DNA of 64,000 bases from Herbaspirillum frisingense GSF30 (GTDB lineage: Bacteria; Pseudomonadota; Gammaproteobacteria; Burkholderiales; Burkholderiaceae_D). This document shows, piece after piece, positions 27,336 to 40,916 of this stretch; within the stretch, counting starts at the first letter, position 1; the number at the start of each line of letters is the position of its first letter. The notes under the pieces were generated by a model. The model saw only the letters and a list, made by a program, of their open reading frames with translations. It was not told the DNA's origin and did not search any database. A program made the translations under genes and the position numbers. The stretch lies in assembly GCF_000300975.2 (NCBI RefSeq), contig NZ_AEEC02000003.1, positions 62,001 through 126,000 on the forward strand, given 5' to 3'.

Positions 27336-28163
27336 ATGGCAGGCTATCTTCAGGAATCCGGCGCGGCACGCGCCAAGCCGGTGACGACCCACACCCTGCA
27401 GGCCATGCGCGCCAAGGGCGACAAGATCAGCATGCTGACCTGTTACGACGCCAGCTTTGCGACGCTGATGGAGCGTGCCGGGCTGGAGACGGTATTGATC
27501 GGAGACTCTCTCGGCATGGTCTGCCAGGGTCATGATTCGACACTGCCGGTGAGCATCCAGGACGTGGCCTACCACACCGCTGCCGTGGCGCGCGGCAGCC
27601 ACACCATGCTGATCATCGCCGACCTGCCCTTTGGCACCTATCCGACCCGTGAAGAAGCCTTCCGCAACGCCGCCCTGCTGATGCAGGCGGGGGCGCAGAT
27701 GGTCAAGCTGGAAGGCGGTGTATGGCTGGCGGACACGATCAAGTTCCTGACCGAGCGCGGCATCCCGGTCTGCGCCCATATCGGCCTGACGCCGCAGTCG
27801 GTGCACCAGCTGGGCGGCTTCAAGGTGCAGGGCAAGACCAGCGATGGCGCTACGCAATTGCACGCCGATGCACTGGCCGTGCAGCAGGCGGGGGCGTCGC
27901 TGGTGGTGATCGAGGCAGTGCCGGCAACGCTGGGCAAGGAAGTGACCGACCGCCTGGCCATTCCCACCATCGGCATCGGCGCCGGCCCGGACTGCTCCGG
28001 CCAGGTGCTGGTGATGCATGACATGCTGGGCGTCTTCCCGGGGCACAAGAGCCGCTTCGTGCGCAACTTCATGGACGGCGCCGGCAGCATCGAGCAGGCG
28101 GTGCGCGCCTACGTGGCCGCAGTCAAGGACGGCAGCTTCCCGGCGCAGGAGCATTGCTTCTGA
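27336..28163 (+). CDS. panB: Ketopantoate hydroxymethyltransferase
   Basis: The 275-residue enzyme makes ketopantoate from 2-oxoisovalerate and methylene-tetrahydrofolate, the first step to pantothenate and CoA. Family blocks include [37 protein letters not shown] and [18 protein letters not shown]. The start has a full AAGGAGG site about 10 bases upstream. A strong terminator follows the stop. panC is not next to it in this window. Confidence 0.97.
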   Translation: MAGYLQESGAARAKPVTTHTLQAMRAKGDKISMLTCYDASFATLMERAGLETVLIGDSLGMVCQGHDSTLPVSIQDVAYHTAAVARGSHTMLIIADLPFGTYPTREEAFRNAALLMQAGAQMVKLEGGVWLADTIKFLTERGIPVCAHIGLTPQSVHQLGGFKVQGKTSDGATQLHADALAVQQAGASLVVIEAVPATLGKEVTDRLAIPTIGIGAGPDCSGQVLVMHDMLGVFPGHKSRFVRNFMDGAGSIEQAVRAYVAAVKDGSFPAQEHCF

Positions 28164-28207
28164 GACTGCCTGATGCATCAATCGCCTGCAGCCTGACGCA
28201 GGCGGAC

Positions 28208-28242
28208 AGCAAAACGGCCAGCGATCTGCTGGCCGTTTTGCT
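28208..28242. terminator. Bidirectional terminator between panB and dnaJ
   Basis: AGCAAAACGGCCAGC and GCTGGCCGTTTTGCT form a perfect 15-bp stem with loop GATCT. It lies between the convergent ends of panB and dnaJ and contains TTTT on either strand's 3' side. Confidence 0.88.
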
Positions 28243-28272
28243 TTGCTGCTGTCGCGCGAAGGAGCTCCGGTC

Positions 28273-29403
28273 TTACTCGAAGAATTCCTTGACCTTGTCC
28301 TTCCAGGTCTTGGTCTGCGGGCTGTGCTTGGCGCCGCCTTCGGTGGTCAGCTGCTCGAACTCGCGCAGCAGTTCCTTCTGGCGTTCGGTCAGCTTGACCG
28401 GCGTTTCCACCACGACGTGGCAGAACAGGTCGCCGGCATAACCGGAGCGCACACCCTTGATGCCCTTGCCGCGCAGACGGAAGGTCTTGCCGCTCTGGGT
28501 TCCTTCGGGAATGGAGAAGGATGCCTTGCCGTTCAGGGTCGGGGCTTCGATCTCGCCGCCCAGCGCTGCCTTGGCAAAGGAGATCGGCATTTCGCAATGC
28601 AGGTCGTCGCCATCGCGCTGGAACACGTCATGCGGCTTGATGTGGATTTCCACATACAGGTCGCCCGGAGGACCGCCGTTGACACCCGGCTCGCCGTTGC
28701 CGGAGGAGCGGATGCGCATGCCGTCGTCGATGCCTTCGGGAATCTTCACCTCCAGCGTCTTGTTGCGCTTGATGCGACCGGCACCGGCGCAGGTGGGGCA
28801 AGGTTCAGGAATGATCTTGCCGCTGCCGTGGCACTTGGGGCAGGTCTGCTGGATGCTGAAGAAGCCCTGCTGCATGCGCACCTGGCCATGACCGCCGCAG
28901 GTGGTGCAGGTGACCGGCGAGGTGCCAGGCTTGGCGCCGCTGCCGTGGCAGGTGTCGCACTGGTCCCAGGAGGGCACGCGGATGGTGGTATCGAAACCGT
29001 GGGCCGCCTGTTCCAGGGTGATTTCCAGGTTGTAGCGCAGGTCGGCGCCACGATAGACCTGCGGGCCCGAATTGCGCCCGCCACGTCCGCCGCCGCCACC
29101 GAAGATGTCGCCGAAGATATCGCCGAAGGCGTCGGCAAAGCCGCCCGCGCCGGCACCGCCGCCGGCTCCCATGTTGGGATCGACACCGGCATGTCCGTAG
29201 CGGTCGTAGGCCTCGCGCTTCTGCGGGTCCGACAGCATCTCGTAGGCTTCCTTGACCTCCTTGAACTTGTCTTCCGCGCCCTTGCTGTCGGGGTTGCGGT
29301 CAGGATGGTACTTCATCGCCAGCTTGCGATAAGCCTTCTTGATTTCGTCGTCGCTGGCGTTCTTGGCCAGTCCGAGCACTTCGTAAAAATCGCGTTTTGC
29401 CAT
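28273..29403 (-). CDS. dnaJ: Chaperone DnaJ (Hsp40)
   Basis: This 376-residue co-chaperone has a J-domain at residues 1-70 with the HPD motif in [12 protein letters not shown], then a Gly/Phe-rich stretch (about 75-110). Four zinc-binding CxxCxGxG-type repeats follow ([32 protein letters not shown]) and then the substrate-binding C-terminal domain. It stimulates the DnaK ATPase. It follows dnaK by 264 bases with a terminator in between, so it probably also has its own promoter. An AAGGTGG site precedes the start. Confidence 0.98.
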   Translation of the reverse strand: MAKRDFYEVLGLAKNASDDEIKKAYRKLAMKYHPDRNPDSKGAEDKFKEVKEAYEMLSDPQKREAYDRYGHAGVDPNMGAGGGAGAGGFADAFGDIFGDIFGGGGGRGGRNSGPQVYRGADLRYNLEITLEQAAHGFDTTIRVPSWDQCDTCHGSGAKPGTSPVTCTTCGGHGQVRMQQGFFSIQQTCPKCHGSGKIIPEPCPTCAGAGRIKRNKTLEVKIPEGIDDGMRIRSSGNGEPGVNGGPPGDLYVEIHIKPHDVFQRDGDDLHCEMPISFAKAALGGEIEAPTLNGKASFSIPEGTQSGKTFRLRGKGIKGVRSGYAGDLFCHVVVETPVKLTERQKELLREFEQLTTEGGAKHSPQTKTWKDKVKEFFE

Positions 29404-29586
29404 GTTGTATAACCCACCTTGTTATTGTGTTCCGTCGCTGCTGCGAAGGCCTGCACTGCGGCCGCCCTTGCGCGACCGGAAACCAACAATGTGAAAAAGC
29501 CGAGTTCAGCTTTTGACTGCGGACTCGGCGTACCGGCCTGGCCGATCAGACAACCCGGCCGGGTGGATGCTGCTGGAGCTGATTTC

Positions 29587-29627
29587 CTAAAAATCCGCCC
29601 GGGCTGCGGAAAAACCGCACCCGGGCG
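29587..29627 (-). terminator. Intrinsic terminator after dnaK
   Basis: On the minus strand, CGCCCGGGTGCGG and CCGCAGCCCGGGCG pair with one bulged base around a TTTTT loop, followed by ATTTTTAGG. It lies about 40 bases after the dnaK stop and can limit read-through into dnaJ. Confidence 0.75.
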
Positions 29628-29667
29628 CGAGCGCTGACGTCAGGTGAAACGACGCGTCAGTCCCGGA

Positions 29668-31617
<1,950 letters not shown>

Positions 31618-31677
31618 GATTTTTCCTTCGATCTTTCAGCCCTGGATGCCGGGCTACAGTAGTTTTGGATGTTTTTA

Positions 31678-31705
31678 ATATGTGGAGAAAAGATGGACTT
31701 TCAAG
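31678..31705 (-). promoter_or_regulatory. Sigma-32 (heat-shock) promoter of dnaK
   Basis: On the minus strand CTTGAAA (31705-31699), a 13-base spacer and CCACATAT (31685-31678) match the RpoH consensus CTTGAAA-N13/14-CCCCATNT except at one of the fixed -10 positions. It lies between grpE and dnaK, about 60 bases before the dnaK start. Confidence 0.8.
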
Positions 31706-31772
31706 CGTCGAAACCACCGGAACAAGCAAAAATGATGCCTTTGGCGCTGTTCCCCCTTCGACGCCGGTCCGC

Positions 31773-32336
31773 TTACTTTCCCTGGGCCACCGTCACCAGC
31801 GCGGGGCGCAACAGACGGTCGGAAATCATATAGCCTTTTTGCAGCACGGCCACGACGGTGTTGGCTTCCTGCTCGGCCGGCACGGCCGAGACGGCCTGGT
31901 GCTTCATCGGGTCCAGCTTGTCGCCGGTTTGCGGGCTGACTTCCTGCAGCTTGTTCTTGTCGAAGGCCGAGGTCAGTTGCTTCAAGGTCATGTCCACGCC
32001 TTCCTTCAGGGATTCCAGCGAGGCGTTTTCGATCTTCAGGGCCATTTCCAGGCTGTCCTTGACGGCCAGCAGGGATTCGGCAAAACCTTCGATGGCGAAC
32101 TTGTGGGCCTTGGCGATGTCTTCCTGAGCGCGGCGGCGGATGTTCTCGCCTTCGGCACGGGCGCGCAGGAAGGCGTCCTGCATCTCGGCAGCACGGGCTT
32201 CCGCGGCGGCCAGCTTGTCTTCCAGGGTGGGCTCGGCCGGAGCAGCCTGCTCGGTGGCATGGGCGGCAGCGGCGGCATCCTGCGACTGCGGATCTTGCTG
32301 GGCGGTTTGGGCTTCCTGTTTTTCCATGTCTTGCAT
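31773..32336 (-). CDS. grpE: Nucleotide exchange factor GrpE
   Basis: This 187-residue protein has an acidic Ala/Gln-rich N-terminus and a long coiled coil (about residues 35-100, [21 protein letters not shown]). The C-terminal beta domain ends [21 protein letters not shown], the GrpE signature. It releases ADP from DnaK. ATG 32336 has a GGAGG site 10 bases upstream. ATG 32327 is a possible alternative with AGGA upstream. Starts further up to 32444 are rejected because they fall in the promoter. Confidence 0.95.
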   Translation of the reverse strand: MQDMEKQEAQTAQQDPQSQDAAAAAHATEQAAPAEPTLEDKLAAAEARAAEMQDAFLRARAEGENIRRRAQEDIAKAHKFAIEGFAESLLAVKDSLEMALKIENASLESLKEGVDMTLKQLTSAFDKNKLQEVSPQTGDKLDPMKHQAVSAVPAEQEANTVVAVLQKGYMISDRLLRPALVTVAQGK

Positions 32337-32417
32337 TCCTGAATTACCTCCAACGAATCGATTGGTGACGTGCATCCGGCAAATTGCGTGCAGTATCGCC
32401 GGCGCAAGATGCGGCTC

Positions 32418-32445
32418 AAGTAAGGCATATCCCTGCATTTTCAAG
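32418..32445 (-). promoter_or_regulatory. Probable sigma-32 promoter of grpE
   Basis: Minus-strand CTTGAAA (32445-32439), a 13-base spacer and CCTTACTT (32425-32418) give a perfect RpoH -35 and a weaker -10. It lies about 80 bases before the chosen grpE start. No CIRCE-type inverted repeat was seen here. Confidence 0.5.
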
Positions 32446-32527
32446 GGCTATTTAGCCTTTTTTGAGTGGTTTTTTGCCTGATTCTGCCGTTGCCGCGTGA
32501 AATCCCGAGCGTTGGATAGCTTTTACC

Positions 32528-32560
32528 AGGCCGGCCTTCATGTTCACTCGATGCCGGCCT
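32528..32560. repeat. Inverted repeat upstream of the small ORF
   Basis: AGGCCGGC (32528-32535) and GCCGGCCT (32553-32560) are perfect 8-bp arms, 17 bases apart, in the divergent region between grpE and a 34-codon ORF. It could be an operator or a leader stem. Confidence 0.45.
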
Positions 32561-32621
32561 AATATGAATTTAGCCCCATAGCGGGCTGCCCTCGGACTTA
32601 TCGTATCAACAAGGTGACATC

Positions 32622-32726
32622 ATGAAACCGCCACTGATTGCGGCCACCATCCTCATCGCCGCCTACAGCCTCTTGGCAACCGCCTGGATCAGCTATACCC
32701 ATCTGGTCGGCGAATTCACGCTCTGA
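32622..32726 (+). CDS. Small single-pass membrane protein, 34 aa (putative)
   Basis: An unlisted short frame of 34 codons runs from ATG 32622 to TGA 32724-32726 with an AAGGTGA ribosome site 6-7 bases upstream. It codes a Lys at position 2, a hydrophobic stretch (residues 5-24, LIAATILIAAYSLLATAWIS) and a short polar tail ending GEFTL. The topology is that of a single-pass inner-membrane microprotein. It is divergent from grpE and about 200 bases before the convergent end of hemH. I do not recognise a family; translation is unproven. Confidence 0.5.
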   Translation: MKPPLIAATILIAAYSLLATAWISYTHLVGEFTL

Positions 32727-32942
32727 GACTGCCTCCGGGCTGACATCCTGCTTCTGCCGTCGCGACCGCTGGCAAGCTGTGGCGACCCGCGGAACGGCTG
32801 CTTTGTTCTTCTATAGAGCAGGCGATTGTGCAGCAGAGAGTTGCATAATAAACAACAGCGATGCATCCCGTCCGTATTCTAGCAGGCTGCACGCGGCATT
32901 CTGTCGATTCCGGGCAACTTGTTGTTGCCCCATGACAATGCG

Positions 32943-34052
32943 TTATTGGGAGGCCCCCAGGGCCTTGGCGCGTTCGACGGAAATGAGCGCTTGCCGGGCC
33001 GCCTCGTCGCGGGCCGCCACGTTGCTCATGGTGGGCCAGCCGGCCAGGTGCTGCTCGACGATCTCCACCATGCCACCGATCCAGGCTGGGGCTTCATTCA
33101 GACATGGAATAAAGTGAAACTCCTTGCCACCAGCCTGCAGGAAGTCATGCTTGACCTCCATGGCGATTTCTTCCAGCGTTTCCAGGCAGTCACTGGTGAA
33201 ACCGGGGCACATCACATCGACCCGGCGCACACCCTGGCGCCCCAGTTCCTGCAGGGTCGGGGCGGTGTAGGGTTGTAGCCATTCCGCCTTGCCAAAGCGC
33301 GACTGGAAGGTGACCAGATATTCTCCTTCGGACAAACCCAGCGACTGCGCCAGCAGGCGCGCCGTCTTGTAGCACTCGCAATGATAGGGATCGCCCAGCA
33401 GCAGCGTGCGCTTGGGAACACCGTGGAAACTCATGACCAGCTTGTCGGGGCGCCCATTGAGCTCCCAATGATCCAGCACCGACTGGCGCAGGGCCTGGAT
33501 GTAGCCGTCCTGGTCGTGATAATTGCGGATCAGGCGCAGCTCGGGGATGTTGCGCACCTGGCGGTAGTGCTCGAACACGGCATCGAAGATGGAGGCCGTC
33601 GTGGTACCGGAATATTGCGGATAGGCCGGCAGCACCAGGATGCGGGTGCAGCCCTGTTCCTTCAATTGGTCCAGCACCTGCGGCAGCGAAGGCGTGCCGT
33701 AGCGCATCGCATACGTCACCTGCAATTGATGATGGCCGCGCGCAGCCAGCTGCACGCCCAATGCGGCCGCCTGGCGCTGCGTATGCACGCGCAGCGGCGA
33801 GCCCTCCTCGGTCCAGATGCTGGCGTACTTGGCGGCGGATTTGGAAGAACGGAACGGCAGGATGATGCCATTGAGGATGAACCACCAGACCGCCCGCGGG
33901 ATTTCCACCACCCGCGGGTCCGACAGGAATTGCCTGAGGTAGCGGCGCAGTGAGGGGGCATCGGGAGCATCGGGCGTGCCCAGGTTGACCAGCACCACCG
34001 CAGTGGAGGCCGGACTGCCGTGGGTGTAGGGAGGTTCTTTGCGGAAGGCCAT
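32943..34052 (-). CDS. hemH: Ferrochelatase
   Basis: The 369-residue enzyme inserts ferrous iron into protoporphyrin IX, the last step of protoheme synthesis. Family blocks include [51 protein letters not shown] (metal-ligand His) and [18 protein letters not shown]. It precedes a convergent 600-base region and follows recN in the same direction (53-base gap). hemJ, the preceding pathway step, is found at 54516. Confidence 0.97.
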   Translation of the reverse strand: MAFRKEPPYTHGSPASTAVVLVNLGTPDAPDAPSLRRYLRQFLSDPRVVEIPRAVWWFILNGIILPFRSSKSAAKYASIWTEEGSPLRVHTQRQAAALGVQLAARGHHQLQVTYAMRYGTPSLPQVLDQLKEQGCTRILVLPAYPQYSGTTTASIFDAVFEHYRQVRNIPELRLIRNYHDQDGYIQALRQSVLDHWELNGRPDKLVMSFHGVPKRTLLLGDPYHCECYKTARLLAQSLGLSEGEYLVTFQSRFGKAEWLQPYTAPTLQELGRQGVRRVDVMCPGFTSDCLETLEEIAMEVKHDFLQAGGKEFHFIPCLNEAPAWIGGMVEIVEQHLAGWPTMSNVAARDEAARQALISVERAKALGASQ

Positions 34053-34105
34053 GGTCGCTTGATTGGATGTTCTTGTGGTGATCGCGGACGATCAGGGATC
34101 TGGGA

Positions 34106-35752
<1,647 letters not shown>

Positions 35753-35820
35753 GGTGGTCTCGCAGCGGGTTGGACGGACAGGCCTGAAGAATGGCGCAAG
35801 CCGGCATGCGCCGGCCGCGC

Positions 35821-36738
35821 TTATTGTAATCGGCCTTCTATCGAGGGGTATTCATTCCAGTGCAGCTTCTCGCGCAGGGTGTCGAAATAGCTCCAGCCCT
35901 GGGGATGCAGGAAGGTGATCTTGTGTGCCGAACGGCGGATCACGATACGGTCGCCATGCAGCACGCTGGTGAGCGACTGCATGTCGAAGTTGGCGCTGAC
36001 CTCGCGCCCGGAAACCACCTGGATCACGATCTCGCAGGAATCCGACAGCGTGATCGGACGATTGGACAGCGAATGCGGCGAGATCGGCACCATCACGATG
36101 CCATGCAGGCTGGGGTGCAGGATGGGTCCGCCGGCCGAGAGCGCATAGGCGGTGGAGCCGGTCGGGGTGGCCACGATCAGGCCGTCGGAGCGCTGGTTGT
36201 ACATGAAGCGGCCATCGACCTCGACCCGCAGCTCGACCATGCCGGAGGTGGAACCCCGCGCCACCACCACATCGTTCAGGGCCAGGGCGCGGAAGATCTC
36301 GCCACCCTCGCGATAGACCCGCGCTTCCAGCAGCGAGCGCGACTCGGCTTCGACATTGCCGTCCAGCATTTCGGCCAGAGCCGGTATCATGCGGTCTTGC
36401 GCGATGTCGGTGATGAAACCCAGGCGCCCCTGGTTGATGCCGATCAGCGGTACGTTGTACGGTGCCAGCTGGCGCGCGATGCCCAGCATGGTACCGTCGC
36501 CGCCGACCACGATGGCCACGTCCGCGTGATGACCGATCTGCTCGGGAGTCATGCTGTCATAGCCTTGCAGGGCGATGTTCTCGGCGGTTTCGGTCTCGAA
36601 GACCACGGTGTGGCCGTGCGACTCCAGGAACACGGCGATGTCCGACAAGATCTGCGCGATGCCGACGGCCTGGTACTTGCCGACGATGGCGACGGTTTTG
36701 GGTACGGCTGCCTGAACGGGTAATTTGATGGGCCACAT
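35821..36738 (-). CDS. nadK: NAD kinase
   Basis: The 305-residue enzyme phosphorylates NAD to NADP. The GGDGT motif is in [16 protein letters not shown], followed by [22 protein letters not shown] and the glycine-rich [19 protein letters not shown]. The frame remains open to 37509. ATG 36738 (MWPIKLPVQ) is taken because [13 protein letters not shown] just after it matches the family N-terminus. No clear ribosome site is seen. It is divergent from a HAD gene with only 36 bases between starts. Confidence 0.96.
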   Translation of the reverse strand: MWPIKLPVQAAVPKTVAIVGKYQAVGIAQILSDIAVFLESHGHTVVFETETAENIALQGYDSMTPEQIGHHADVAIVVGGDGTMLGIARQLAPYNVPLIGINQGRLGFITDIAQDRMIPALAEMLDGNVEAESRSLLEARVYREGGEIFRALALNDVVVARGSTSGMVELRVEVDGRFMYNQRSDGLIVATPTGSTAYALSAGGPILHPSLHGIVMVPISPHSLSNRPITLSDSCEIVIQVVSGREVSANFDMQSLTSVLHGDRIVIRRSAHKITFLHPQGWSYFDTLREKLHWNEYPSIEGRLQ

Positions 36739-36774
36739 GCTGCGGATTAGACCATAATTTGAGATGACATTGTA

Positions 36775-37491
36775 ATGAAACCAAGCGCTTCCACCCTGCC
36801 TCCCCCGCCTATCGAAGCGGTCCTGTTCGACCTCGACGATACCCTCTGGGCCATCGAACCGGTGCTGGTGCGCGCCGAAGGCCTGCTCTACGACTGGCTG
36901 CGCCAGCACGCACCGGCCGTGGCTGCCGCGCATACCGTGGCCAGCCTGCGCGAACGCCGCATGGCCCTGATGCGGACCGATCCGGTCTACCGCATCGATC
37001 TCTGGAAGTTGCGCCATACCGCCTTGACCGAGGTCTTCCGCGAACATGACGTGGACCTGGCCCTGGTCGATCCCGCCATGGCCCTGTTCTCCGAAGCACG
37101 CAGCACGGTCGCGCTGTTCGACGATGTGGAACCGGCACTGCTGCGCCTGAAAGACAAACTGACGCTGGGCTCGGTCTCCAATGGCTTCGCCGACCTCGAA
37201 CGCATCGGCCTGGCCGGGCACTTCGGCGTCTCCATCGCAGCCCACCGCTTTGGTCGCGCCAAGCCCGATCCGGCGATCTTCCACGCCGCCTGCGAAGCGC
37301 TGCAGGTCGCGCCGGGCGCCACGGTCTATGTCGGCGACGATCCCCTGCTGGATGTGCAGGGTGCGCAACAGGCCGGCCTGCGCGCGGTGTGGATGAACCG
37401 CTTTGCGCGAACGCTGCCCGATGGCATCAGCCCCGATGCCATCTGTCGCGATCTGCACGAGCTGCACGACTGGCTGGCGGCTCAGGCCTGA
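36775..37491 (+). CDS. HAD-IA family hydrolase
   Basis: The 238-residue HAD phosphatase has motif [14 protein letters not shown] (nucleophile Asp20, Asp22), motif II in [10 protein letters not shown], the motif III Lys in AKPDPAIFH and motif [21 protein letters not shown] helical cap between motifs I and II places it in subclass IA. Substrate unknown; small phosphometabolites or FMN are typical. It lies between nadK (divergent) and hrcA (78 bases downstream, same strand). Confidence 0.9.
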   Translation: MKPSASTLPPPPIEAVLFDLDDTLWAIEPVLVRAEGLLYDWLRQHAPAVAAAHTVASLRERRMALMRTDPVYRIDLWKLRHTALTEVFREHDVDLALVDPAMALFSEARSTVALFDDVEPALLRLKDKLTLGSVSNGFADLERIGLAGHFGVSIAAHRFGRAKPDPAIFHAACEALQVAPGATVYVGDDPLLDVQGAQQAGLRAVWMNRFARTLPDGISPDAICRDLHELHDWLAAQA

Positions 37492-37556
37492 AGTGCCGGC
37501 TGGCGCCAATTCACATCCGCCGTCACGTAGCTGTCACTCTTTGCATCATAAGCCGC

Positions 37557-37562
37557 TAGAAT
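37557..37562 (+). promoter_or_regulatory. Possible -10 element of hrcA
   Basis: TAGAAT ends 7 bases before the hrcA start codon, placing a transcript start at or next to the A of ATG. The -35 region is poor (a GTCACT-like hexamer 18 bases upstream), so this is tentative. Confidence 0.35.
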
Positions 37563-37569
37563 ATGCACC

Positions 37570-38598
37570 ATGCAACTCGATAACCGCGCCCGCACACTCC
37601 TGAAGGCACTGGTCGAACGGTACATCGCCGACGGCCAGCCGGTGGGCTCGCGCGCCCTGTCGAAACTGTCCGGCCTGGAACTGTCACCAGCGACCATCCG
37701 CAACATCATGGCCGACCTGGAAGAGATGGGCTTCGTCGCCAGCCCGCACACCTCGGCCGGACGGGTGCCGACGCCGCGCGGCTACCGCATGTTCGTCGAT
37801 ACCCTCCTGACGGTCGAGGCGATCGACGAAAGCGCGCTGGAGGGCCGCCTGCAGGCTCGCCTGCAGCACAACACCTCGCCGCAGAAGATCATCACCAACG
37901 CAGCCCAGGTGCTGTCGTCGCTGTCGCAGTTTGCCGGCGTCGTGATGACGCCCAAGCGCGAATCGGCGTTCCAGCAGATCGAATTCCTGCGGCTGTCGGA
38001 AAAGCGCATCCTGCTGGTGATCGTGGACCAGGGTGGCGATGTGCAGAACCGCATGCTGCTCACCGAGGTCGATTACACCCCCAGCCAACTGGTCCAGGCC
38101 GCCAACTACATCAACCAGCATTACGCCGGCCAGTCCTTCGATCAGGTGCGGCTGCGCCTGCAGGGCGAGCTGCGCCAGTTGCGCGACGACATGACCGTGC
38201 TCATGCAGGCCGCCGTGGAAGCCGGCAGCGACGCCATGAGCGAGGAGGCCGACAACAACGTGGTCATCTCCGGCGAGCGTAACCTGCTGTCGGTGAGCGA
38301 CCTGTCCTCCAACATGAATTCCCTGCGCCGCCTGTTCGACATGTTCGAGCAGAAGACCGGCCTGCTGCAGTTGCTGGATGTGTCCAGCAAGGCCACGGGC
38401 GTGCAGATCTTCATCGGCGGCGAATCGCAACTGGTACCGATGGACGACATGAGCATCGTCACCGCCCCCTACGAAGTCAACGGACGCATCGTCGGCACCC
38501 TGGGCGTGATTGGCCCCACCCGCATGGCCTACGAACGGGTCATCCCCATCGTCGACATCACCGCCAAGCTGCTCTCCAGCGCGCTGAGCCAGCACTGA
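37570..38598 (+). CDS. hrcA: Heat-inducible transcription repressor HrcA
   Basis: This 342-residue repressor has a winged-helix N-terminus ([21 protein letters not shown], then [18 protein letters not shown]) and a GAF-like C-terminal part containing GGESQL and [17 protein letters not shown]. HrcA binds CIRCE elements and is folded by GroE. No CIRCE was found in this window, so its targets (probably groESL) lie elsewhere. There is no ribosome site before ATG 37570, and a TAGAAT -10-like hexamer ends 7 bases upstream, so the mRNA may be leaderless. Confidence 0.96.
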   Translation: MQLDNRARTLLKALVERYIADGQPVGSRALSKLSGLELSPATIRNIMADLEEMGFVASPHTSAGRVPTPRGYRMFVDTLLTVEAIDESALEGRLQARLQHNTSPQKIITNAAQVLSSLSQFAGVVMTPKRESAFQQIEFLRLSEKRILLVIVDQGGDVQNRMLLTEVDYTPSQLVQAANYINQHYAGQSFDQVRLRLQGELRQLRDDMTVLMQAAVEAGSDAMSEEADNNVVISGERNLLSVSDLSSNMNSLRRLFDMFEQKTGLLQLLDVSSKATGVQIFIGGESQLVPMDDMSIVTAPYEVNGRIVGTLGVIGPTRMAYERVIPIVDITAKLLSSALSQH

Positions 38599-38632
38599 AG
38601 ACGGATACGGCTTCCGCCGGCGGAGCCAACGA

Positions 38633-38664
38633 AAAAAGCCACGTGGGACATCACGTGGCTTTTT
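38633..38664. terminator. Bidirectional terminator between hrcA and fur
   Basis: AAAAAGCCACGTG and CACGTGGCTTTTT form a perfect 13-bp stem with a 6-base loop, placed between the convergent hrcA and fur genes. A- and T-tracts allow use in both directions. Confidence 0.92.
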
Positions 38665-38717
38665 CATTTTCTTTGCAAAGGATTGCCTGCGTAAAAATCC
38701 GCAAGCAAGGCCCTGAC

Positions 38718-39143
38718 TTATTTCTTCAGTTTCTTGCAGTTCTTGCAATGTCCGTACAATGCCAGCGCGTGGTCGGCGATTTCGAAACCGTGTTCCTGGG
38801 CGATCTTGATCTGGCGCTTCTCGATCTCGGCATCGAAGAATTCCTCGACCTTGCCGCAGTCCAGGCAGACCAGGTGGTCATGGTGCGAACCTTCGTTCAG
38901 TTCGAAGACCGCCTTGCCGGTCTCGAAGTGGTTGCGCTGGAGCAGGCCTGCCTGCTCGAACTGCGTCAGCACGCGGTAGACGGTGGCCAGGCCCACGTCA
39001 AGATTGTCGGAGAGCAACTGTTTGTAGACGTCTTCGGCGCTCAGGTGGCGCACGGAGGTGTTCTGGAAGATTTCCAGGATCTTCAGGCGTGGCAGGGTGG
39101 CCTTCAGGCCGCTGGCCTTCAGTTCGGATGGATTGTTCGGCAT
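38718..39143 (-). CDS. fur: Ferric uptake regulator Fur
   Basis: The 141-residue protein has the winged helix [22 protein letters not shown], then [17 protein letters not shown]. The metal site is in [19 protein letters not shown], with a second Cys pair in CKNCKK, the structural-zinc type. Fur with Fe2+ represses iron uptake genes. It starts 192 bases from the divergent bamE, a pairing (fur / omlA) known from several proteobacteria. Confidence 0.96.
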   Translation of the reverse strand: MPNNPSELKASGLKATLPRLKILEIFQNTSVRHLSAEDVYKQLLSDNLDVGLATVYRVLTQFEQAGLLQRNHFETGKAVFELNEGSHHDHLVCLDCGKVEEFFDAEIEKRQIKIAQEHGFEIADHALALYGHCKNCKKLKK

Positions 39144-39335
39144 GGTAGAGTGGGTTCCCGGTTTTTACTGGTCTCAAACAGGCGCGCTGGTCCGCTGGGA
39201 GGGCCTGGGGACCGCTCCGGCCGGGCTGGTGGGGCAGCCTTTTGCGTCCGGAACGCACTCATGCCTATTTAAGAAGTAAGTTCTAGCTTATCATATAGCG
39301 CTTTAGGCTCATGGCTCAACCCGGTTGAAAACTTT

Positions 39336-39902
39336 ATGCGCATGCTTTCCCGAATGAAGTCCCGTCATCAAACCGCCGCAATCGGCGTCGTCGCGGTCCT
39401 GGCCCTGCTGGCGGGCTGTTCCTCGACCAAGTCGCCCGAGCAGGCGGCCCCGACCGACACCTCGGGCGTGAAGGTAACCGGCAAGAGCAACAGCCTGTTC
39501 GGCTTCCTCAAGCCCTACCGCATCGACATCCAGCAAGGCAATTTCGTCTCCAAGGAAATGGTGGCGCAGTTGCGCCCCGGCCTGACCCGCGACCAGGTGC
39601 GCTTCGTGCTGGGCACCCCGCTGCTGACCGACATGTTCCACGCCAATCGCTGGGATTACGATTTCCGCCTGGCCAAGGGCAATGGCGAAATCATGACCAG
39701 CCGGGTCTCGGTCTTCTTCAAGGATGACCTGCTGGATCACGTCGAAGGCGGCGAGAACCTGCCCACCGAGAGCGAATACCTGACCCTGATCACCGACTCC
39801 AAGGTCGGCGCCAAGGCCAGTTTCGGCGCCGACAAGGACAAGGCCGACAGCGAAGTCAAGCCGGCCTCTCCCGTGGCGCCCTCCTCGGCCACTGGCAAGT
39901 AA
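39336..39902 (+). CDS. bamE: Outer-membrane assembly lipoprotein BamE (OmlA/SmpA)
   Basis: This 188-residue lipoprotein has signal peptide and lipobox LALLAGC (lipidated Cys near 28). The SmpA/OmlA fold follows, with [44 protein letters not shown] sequence and WDYDF. BamE supports the BamA complex that inserts outer-membrane beta-barrels. A tail of about 40 residues rich in Lys, Asp and Pro extends past the fold. Start codon ATG 39336; ATG 39342 is an alternative, and the ribosome site is weak. Confidence 0.92.
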   Translation: MRMLSRMKSRHQTAAIGVVAVLALLAGCSSTKSPEQAAPTDTSGVKVTGKSNSLFGFLKPYRIDIQQGNFVSKEMVAQLRPGLTRDQVRFVLGTPLLTDMFHANRWDYDFRLAKGNGEIMTSRVSVFFKDDLLDHVEGGENLPTESEYLTLITDSKVGAKASFGADKDKADSEVKPASPVAPSSATGK

Positions 39903-39949
39903 GCAATACCCGTCTCCCGTCTCCCGTCATCCGTCATTCCGAGTTTCCC

Positions 39950-40756
39950 ATGACAGTATTGAATATCGCAGTCGCCGGCGCCTCCGGGCGCATGGGCCGC
40001 ATGCTGATCGAAGCCATCCTCAACGCCGACGACCTCAAGCTCTCCGGCGCCCTTGACACTCCCAGCGCACCGGCCATCGGCACCGATGCCGGCCTGTTCC
40101 TGGGCAAGACCACCGGCGTGCTCATCGAATCCGACCTGGCCCGTGGCCTGGCCGGTGCCGACGTGCTGATCGATTTCACCCGTCCTGAAGGCACGCTGAA
40201 GCACCTGGAGTTCTGCGCTGCGCATGGCGTGAAGGTCGTCATCGGTACCACCGGCTTCGAAGCCGAAGGCAAGGCCGCCATCGCCGAATTCGCCAGGAAG
40301 ACCGCTGTCATGGCCGCCCCCAACATGAGCGTGGGCGTCAACGTGACCCTGAAGCTGCTGGAACTGGCCGCCAAGAACTTCTCGCACGGCTACGACATCG
40401 AGATCATCGAAGCGCACCATCGCCACAAGGTCGACGCCCCCTCCGGCACCGCCCTGAAGATGGGTGAAGTCATCGCCGACGCGCTGGGCAAGAATCTCGA
40501 CGACGTCGCCGTCTATGCCCGCGAAGGCGTCACCGGCGAGCGCGATCCGTCCTCCATCGGTTTTGCCACCGTGCGCGGCGGCGACATCATCGGCGACCAC
40601 ACCGTGCTGTTCGCCGGCATCGGCGAACGTATCGAGATTTCGCACAAGTCGTCCAGCCGCGTCTCGTACGCCATGGGCAGCCTGCGTGCCGCGCGCTTCC
40701 TGGCCGGCAAGGAGAGCGGTCTGTACGACATGCAGGACGTGCTGGGCTTCAAGTAA
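39950..40756 (+). CDS. dapB: 4-hydroxy-tetrahydrodipicolinate reductase
   Basis: The 268-residue NAD(P)H-dependent enzyme acts in lysine and meso-diaminopimelate synthesis. The dinucleotide-binding loop is [16 protein letters not shown] near residue 5. The substrate motif is [20 protein letters not shown] with the catalytic His pair and Lys. It follows bamE by 47 bases on the same strand and is followed by a clear terminator. Confidence 0.97.
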   Translation: MTVLNIAVAGASGRMGRMLIEAILNADDLKLSGALDTPSAPAIGTDAGLFLGKTTGVLIESDLARGLAGADVLIDFTRPEGTLKHLEFCAAHGVKVVIGTTGFEAEGKAAIAEFARKTAVMAAPNMSVGVNVTLKLLELAAKNFSHGYDIEIIEAHHRHKVDAPSGTALKMGEVIADALGKNLDDVAVYAREGVTGERDPSSIGFATVRGGDIIGDHTVLFAGIGERIEISHKSSSRVSYAMGSLRAARFLAGKESGLYDMQDVLGFK

Positions 40757-40788
40757 GCCTGGCCCGAAACCACAGGAAATGCCCGACG

Positions 40789-40827
40789 CTGCCGCGCCCC
40801 ACCAGGTCCGGCAGCGAATTTTTTTGG
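40789..40827 (+). terminator. Intrinsic terminator after dapB
   Basis: CGCTGCCG (40789-40796) and CGGCAGCG (40811-40818) form an 8-bp stem followed by AATTTTTTT. Confidence 0.85.
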
Positions 40828-40916
40828 GGCAGGCCGCTCAAAGCGACAGCCCCCCTTGATTGCTTCCGATTGACCCATTGCCGCGCTGGCGCGGCGCTTT
40901 CCCGAAAGAACGCAAT

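Noticed and set aside
32337-32942. CIRCE element expected near grpE/dnaK because hrcA is close by
   Set aside because: No TTAGCACTC/GAGTGCTAA pair was found; sigma-32-like elements are present instead.
35821-37509. A 562-residue form of NAD kinase
   Set aside because: The extra N-terminal part is antisense to the HAD hydrolase; the family N-terminus starts at about 36738.
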